A stretch of 64,000 nucleotides of DNA from Pseudomonadota bacterium. GTDB taxonomy: Bacteria; Myxococcota_A; UBA796; SXON01. The notes below the pieces were generated by a model, which saw only the letters and a program-made list of their open reading frames with translations, did not search any database and was not told the origin of the DNA. The stretch lies in NCBI GenBank assembly GCA_005778355.1, contig SXON01000056.1, forward strand, positions 1 through 64,000, in the 5' to 3' direction. This document shows, in pieces, positions 63,001 through 64,000 of the stretch (positions within the stretch are counted from its first letter, which is position 1; each line of letters begins with the position of its first letter). The translations under genes and the position numbers were made by a program.

Positions 63001-64000
63001 GCCGCCGTCGGCGCAGGCCGGGTCGTCGCTCGGGCCGCAGCGCGCGGAGAGGCGACCGAGGTCGTCGTACGCGTAGGCCTCCCGGGCGAGCACGGCGCCG
63101 GTGGCGTCGAGGTAGTCCACCTCGCGGAGCTGGCTCCCCGCGTACACGTTCCGCGTCTCGTTGCCCTCGGGATCCAGTGCGCTGACCACGCGGCCCTGGA
63201 AGTCGGTGTACGCGTCCCACTGGCCACCGTCGGGCTCCGTGCGGGAGGCGAGGTCGTCCAGCCCGGAGGTGGCGGCCAGCGCGTAGCTACAGGTGACGAC
63301 GCCCTTGCCGGGGAGCGACTCGGACAGCGCTCGGCCGAGGTCGTCGTAGGTCCACTCCGACACGAGCGAGGAGCCGTCGGTGTAGGTCGCGACCTTGCCC
63401 GAGGGGTAGTAGCTCCAGCTCTCGCTGCTGCCGTCGGGGCGGCTGGTGGACTCGAGCCAGCCGAGGGCGTTGTAGGCGTGGCTCGTCGTCCACGGGCCTC
63501 GCGTCTCGCTCGCGACGAGGTCGTTGTCGCTGTACGTCCACTGCAGGCTCAGCGCACACTCGGGGGCCCCGCCGGCCTCGTAGCCAACGCAAGCGCCGTC
63601 GCGACGACCGAGGGTGTCGTAGCCGTAGGCGGTGGTCACGCCGCCGGTCGTCTCGACGTCCACGCGGCCGTCGTCCCGGTAGCTGCGCTCCCTCAGGGTG
63701 AAGCTGCCGCGTGTCGTGGACAGTGGGCTGCCGTCCCAGGCGTACGTGTGCTCGGTGACAACGTCGTCGCGGTCTCGCGCCCACACGACCGCGCCGGTGG
63801 CGTCGTGCTCCAGCCACGAGGAGATGCCCTCGGCGTCGACCACCTCGATGGCTCGGTCGGCGGCGTCGTAGGCGTAGCTCGTGGTGATGCCGTCTACGCT
63901 CGTGGTGGCGGTCAGCCGGCCTCGGCCGTCGCGCTGCCAGGACTCTCCCGTCCCATCGGGGTACATCGTGGCGATCGCCCGCCCCGTGCCGTCGAGCCAC
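60025..64000 (-). CDS. RHS-repeat toxin with GIY-YIG-like C-terminal nuclease domain, 3' part
   Basis: At least 1324 residues; the 5' part is beyond the window. Dozens of YD/RHS repeats (YDDLGRLSARCG, YDADGTLATEM and similar) build the beta-cage shell. The core ends with RLYDAELGRFASPDPLGLAGGDHLYSY and DPVGFVDPSGL (about 61390), the site of release. The variable tip of about 450 residues includes a small hydrophobic stretch and ends in a domain with VYLGIRDGEAVYVGITNNVPRRQVEHG and TRGEARAIEQALIERH. These resemble GIY-YIG nuclease motifs, with Arg and Glu catalytic candidates. It probably cuts DNA or tRNA in rivals. Immunity gene overlaps downstream. Confidence 0.9.
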   Translation of the reverse strand, partial: WLDGTGRAIATMYPDGTGESWQRDGRGRLTATTSVDGITTSYAYDAADRAIEVVDAEGISSWLEHDATGAVVWARDRDDVVTEHTYAWDGSPLSTTRGSFTLRERSYRDDGRVDVETTGGVTTAYGYDTLGRRDGACVGYEAGGAPECALSLQWTYSDNDLVASETRGPWTTSHAYNALGWLESTSRPDGSSESWSYYPSGKVATYTDGSSLVSEWTYDDLGRALSESLPGKGVVTCSYALAATSGLDDLASRTEPDGGQWDAYTDFQGRVVSALDPEGNETRNVYAGSQLREVDYLDATGAVLAREAYAYDDLGRLSARCGPSDDPACADGGTFDPWTVHGFAYSYTPEGRVQSRQGYLDTVTWAYDADGTLATEMHAGVTTWEYGYAADFPRVEYLRSGDATEYREYARGYYRGLWLEEEEATEAGNPDTVYRQFGDWDAYGTPGSAERWVGGTLQSRHLSGTDPMGRPWWQAIETAGGLVGNIQWSYEGNGALSGVTASWAGSLGYARDPSTGLVNSVNGSAGTVATVASRDAMGRPESILLAGGARIDTEWDQLGRVTYRAASNGLGGTAARAHVYDERGRADYQEAWSNGALVETIDYAYDEPGWLAEEARASSGGTTTVSYGYDLGGNRTSRVEVVDDGSGSPVTTSTWYGMGTGNVLASVDGVALAYNAHGELELDHRGQSLLRDADGAEWGLRLATGQVVHEVTRDAWGRPVTVDPDADPGTPGARLVAWGPTLGGGPVAGVDELGVGVLYAGVDGIDVGRVVAGSSFRAMATDRNGSLLLDGDALLGEPVAFGERAVAAAGSTERRAYAGLEILEGTGYQLPRHRLYDAELGRFASPDPLGLAGGDHLYSYAGNDPVGFVDPSGLTACVTGTSCGPGGMDGALNLQFAGLARPSGAQEAMDEFLARAEFHRGLREYMAGFTVSRPGWDSRPFLGRAADAEMAAESASFMEAESIEQMVYIASRGDSLPSEASAGFGGEGTSAVFRVSRGAGRGPLGGGEAGVFDFGHVLEWMDFGLRRFPWARSETAGGEDEDGGEGDGWVSPRLMSQVSGWFRAADYSASRRVLARQATEFMMRNGPVAGLGDGRASAGSAGLGAGLMGSAASSIQGLEFLGWASSSNPSVLLAGPDHAVSAAVQDLADGMAEAAVQGDPSAGDSVSSAAIVTGGVVGVAIEVLTGEAVFKGAAAGGRVVETTVEPVTEGLARVVASAGVPELPLALRGGEATTHVYLGIRDGEAVYVGITNNVPRRQVEHGARFVLDKLTASPLTRGEARAIEQALIERHAGFENIRNSISASHPYYRQAVDWGEAWLKTQGL

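Overview
The window is a gene-dense, very GC-rich stretch of bacterial chromosome with about 55 protein genes, one tRNA and one SRP RNA. The gene content suggests a Myxococcota (deltaproteobacterial-type) bacterium: a sigma-54 activator with FHA domains, Ser/Thr kinase and PP2C signalling, ECF sigma/anti-sigma pairs, many lipoproteins, a MopE-type metal-binding protein, a bacterial XPB helicase, a fused SpmA-SpmB protein and an RHS toxin. Species cannot be named from the sequence. Non-ATG starts (GTG, TTG) and 1-26 base overlaps between neighbouring genes are common.

Layout. 1-1277 (minus): tadA, tRNA-Ser(CGA), SRP RNA and the 5' part of dnaX. 1375-5693: a DUF1858-like protein, a hydrolase-like protein lacking its nucleophile, an ECF sigma/anti-sigma pair, and an ATP-grasp enzyme overlapping a pentapeptide-repeat protein. 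5719-8189: an AAA ATPase and gpsA. 8186-13058 (minus): TolC-like protein, ABC permease, ABC ATPase, and an ABC permease fused to a CPBP protease. 13166-18916: lipoprotein hydrolase, lgt, radC, sigma-54 activator and two small envelope proteins. 18913-25288: tgt, a pseudokinase-PP2C fusion, a cysteine-less redoxin-like protein, cca and a lipoprotein.

25285-34533 is the richest accessory region. A TonB-dependent receptor and two lipoproteins read leftward. A secreted protein, a matrixin-like protease and a sulfatase-superfamily hydrolase read rightward from a shared intergenic region with promoter-like boxes. 34530-43199: XPB helicase with a 75-residue partner, infA, a MopE/FG-GAP lipoprotein, a TlpA-like oxidoreductase, SpmAB, and two PH-domain membrane proteins. 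43206-47098: a phosphodiesterase-like lipoprotein, a short pheT and an SRPBCC protein, reading leftward as one likely operon with the PH genes. 47268-57076: secreted protein, EVE protein, second sigma/anti-sigma pair, FAD oxidase, a 1073-residue kinase and a VOC protein. 57117-59194: DsbA-like lipoprotein and pheS, about 12 kb from pheT.

59205-64000 (minus): the 3' part of an RHS gene ending in a GIY-YIG-like nuclease domain, its overlapping Imm26-like immunity gene, and a decayed duplicate piece of the RHS core. This toxin locus, the receptor divergon, the CCTACAG-type heptad repeats at gene ends and the palindrome between lgt and radC are the best targets for follow-up.
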